The position numbers and the translations under genes are program-made. A stretch of DNA of 16,212 nt from Actinomycetota bacterium. Lineage in GTDB: Bacteria > Actinomycetota > Actinomycetes > S36-B12 > UBA5976. The first letter of the stretch is position 1; every line of letters begins with the position of its first letter. The notes under the pieces are model-generated. The model was given only the letters and a program-made list of their open reading frames with translations. It made no database searches and was not told where the DNA came from. Positions 15,929-16,212 of this stretch are shown here, piece by piece. The stretch is taken from the NCBI GenBank assembly GCA_947491175.1, contig CANLIF010000013.1, forward strand, positions 1 through 16,212, given 5' to 3'.

Positions 15929-16212
15929 ATGAGTTCAGAAATTCAAGATTATGTAGATCAAGTCGCACTTGTTGATCATCACGTACATGGAGTTTACGAA
16001 AACAATCCAACCGTAGATGAATTTTCAAACATGATAACTGAATCAGATCGCCAGCCGAAGTCATTAAGTATTGCGATGAATAGCCAAATTGGTTTTGCAA
16101 CTAGGAAATGGTGTGCTCCGTTACTTGATTTGCCGGTTCATTGCGACCCCCAAAGTTATTTCTCCAGGCGCATCGAACTGGGTGCCTCCGAAGTTAACCG
16201 CAGATTTTTGGC
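15929..16212 (+). CDS. Amidohydrolase-superfamily enzyme (3' partial)
   Basis: Only the first 94 codons lie in the window; the frame stays open to the right edge. The product begins MSSEIQDYVDQVALVDHHVHGVY: the H18-x-H20 pair at the end of the first barrel strand is the metal-ligand signature of the amidohydrolase superfamily. The following part (SQIGFATRKWCAPLLDLP, then SRRIELGASEVNRRF) resembles, from memory, actinobacterial amidohydrolases encoded next to GS-like genes and the N-terminal domain of FluG. ATG at 15929 is the likely start; an in-frame TTG sits directly before it. It is 8 nt downstream of the ligase gene. Probable role: hydrolysis or decarboxylation of the substrate or its gamma-glutamyl adduct. 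The remaining metal residues are beyond the window, so activity cannot be judged. Confidence 0.8.
   Translation, partial: MSSEIQDYVDQVALVDHHVHGVYENNPTVDEFSNMITESDRQPKSLSIAMNSQIGFATRKWCAPLLDLPVHCDPQSYFSRRIELGASEVNRRFL

Noticed and set aside
1..16212. tRNA, rRNA, insertion sequences, attachment sites
   Set aside because: No cloverleaf-like segment, transposase gene or flanking inverted repeats were noticed in the gaps, all of which are under 180 nt.

Overview
The window reads as a stretch of chromosome from a small-genome actinobacterium. Two features point there. The gene order argS-lysA-hom-thrC-thrB-rho is the classic actinobacterial arrangement, and Rho carries the long Arg/Asp/Asn-rich insertion typical of that phylum. 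Base composition looks only mid-40s % G+C by eye, and gene packing is extremely tight (start/stop overlaps of 1-14 nt, gaps of 2-8 nt). That combination suggests a streamlined planktonic lineage such as the freshwater acI/Nanopelagicales group. The lineage is an inference from style; no marker gene here proves it.

The left part (1-8250) is housekeeping. It holds arginyl-tRNA synthetase (5' end cut by the window edge), diaminopimelate decarboxylase for lysine, then homoserine dehydrogenase, threonine synthase and homoserine kinase (hom-thrC-thrB, making threonine from aspartate semialdehyde), and transcription termination factor Rho. Two longer non-coding leaders lie here: about 170 nt before hom, with several mutually exclusive hairpins, and about 158 nt before rho.

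The right part (8251-16212) is an accessory metabolic region sitting where many actinobacteria have rpmE/prfA. It opens with a 271-residue protein that appears to have the Gln/Cys/His/Asp layout of a C39-like cysteine peptidase, behind a good promoter and almost leaderless. A second promoter precedes a compact run of genes on the + strand: a fused LivM-LivG permease/ATPase, a LivK-type lipoprotein binding protein, LivF ATPase, LivH permease, a stand-alone class II glutamine amidotransferase of the EgtC/YafJ type, a glutamine-synthetase-like ligase and the start of an HxH amidohydrolase cut by the right edge.

Read together, the second cluster looks like one operon that imports a small nitrogen-containing solute and metabolises it by gamma-glutamylation. 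The ligase would attach glutamate to an amine, the amidohydrolase would act on the carbon skeleton, and the class II amidotransferase-fold enzyme would release glutamate. The ligase has Trp293 where ammonium-using glutamine synthetases have the flap Glu, and it has no adenylylation Tyr, which supports an amine rather than ammonia as substrate. Its pairing with the amidohydrolase resembles an unfused version of the eukaryotic FluG architecture. This cluster is the best candidate for an undescribed system in the window; its substrate cannot be read from the sequence.
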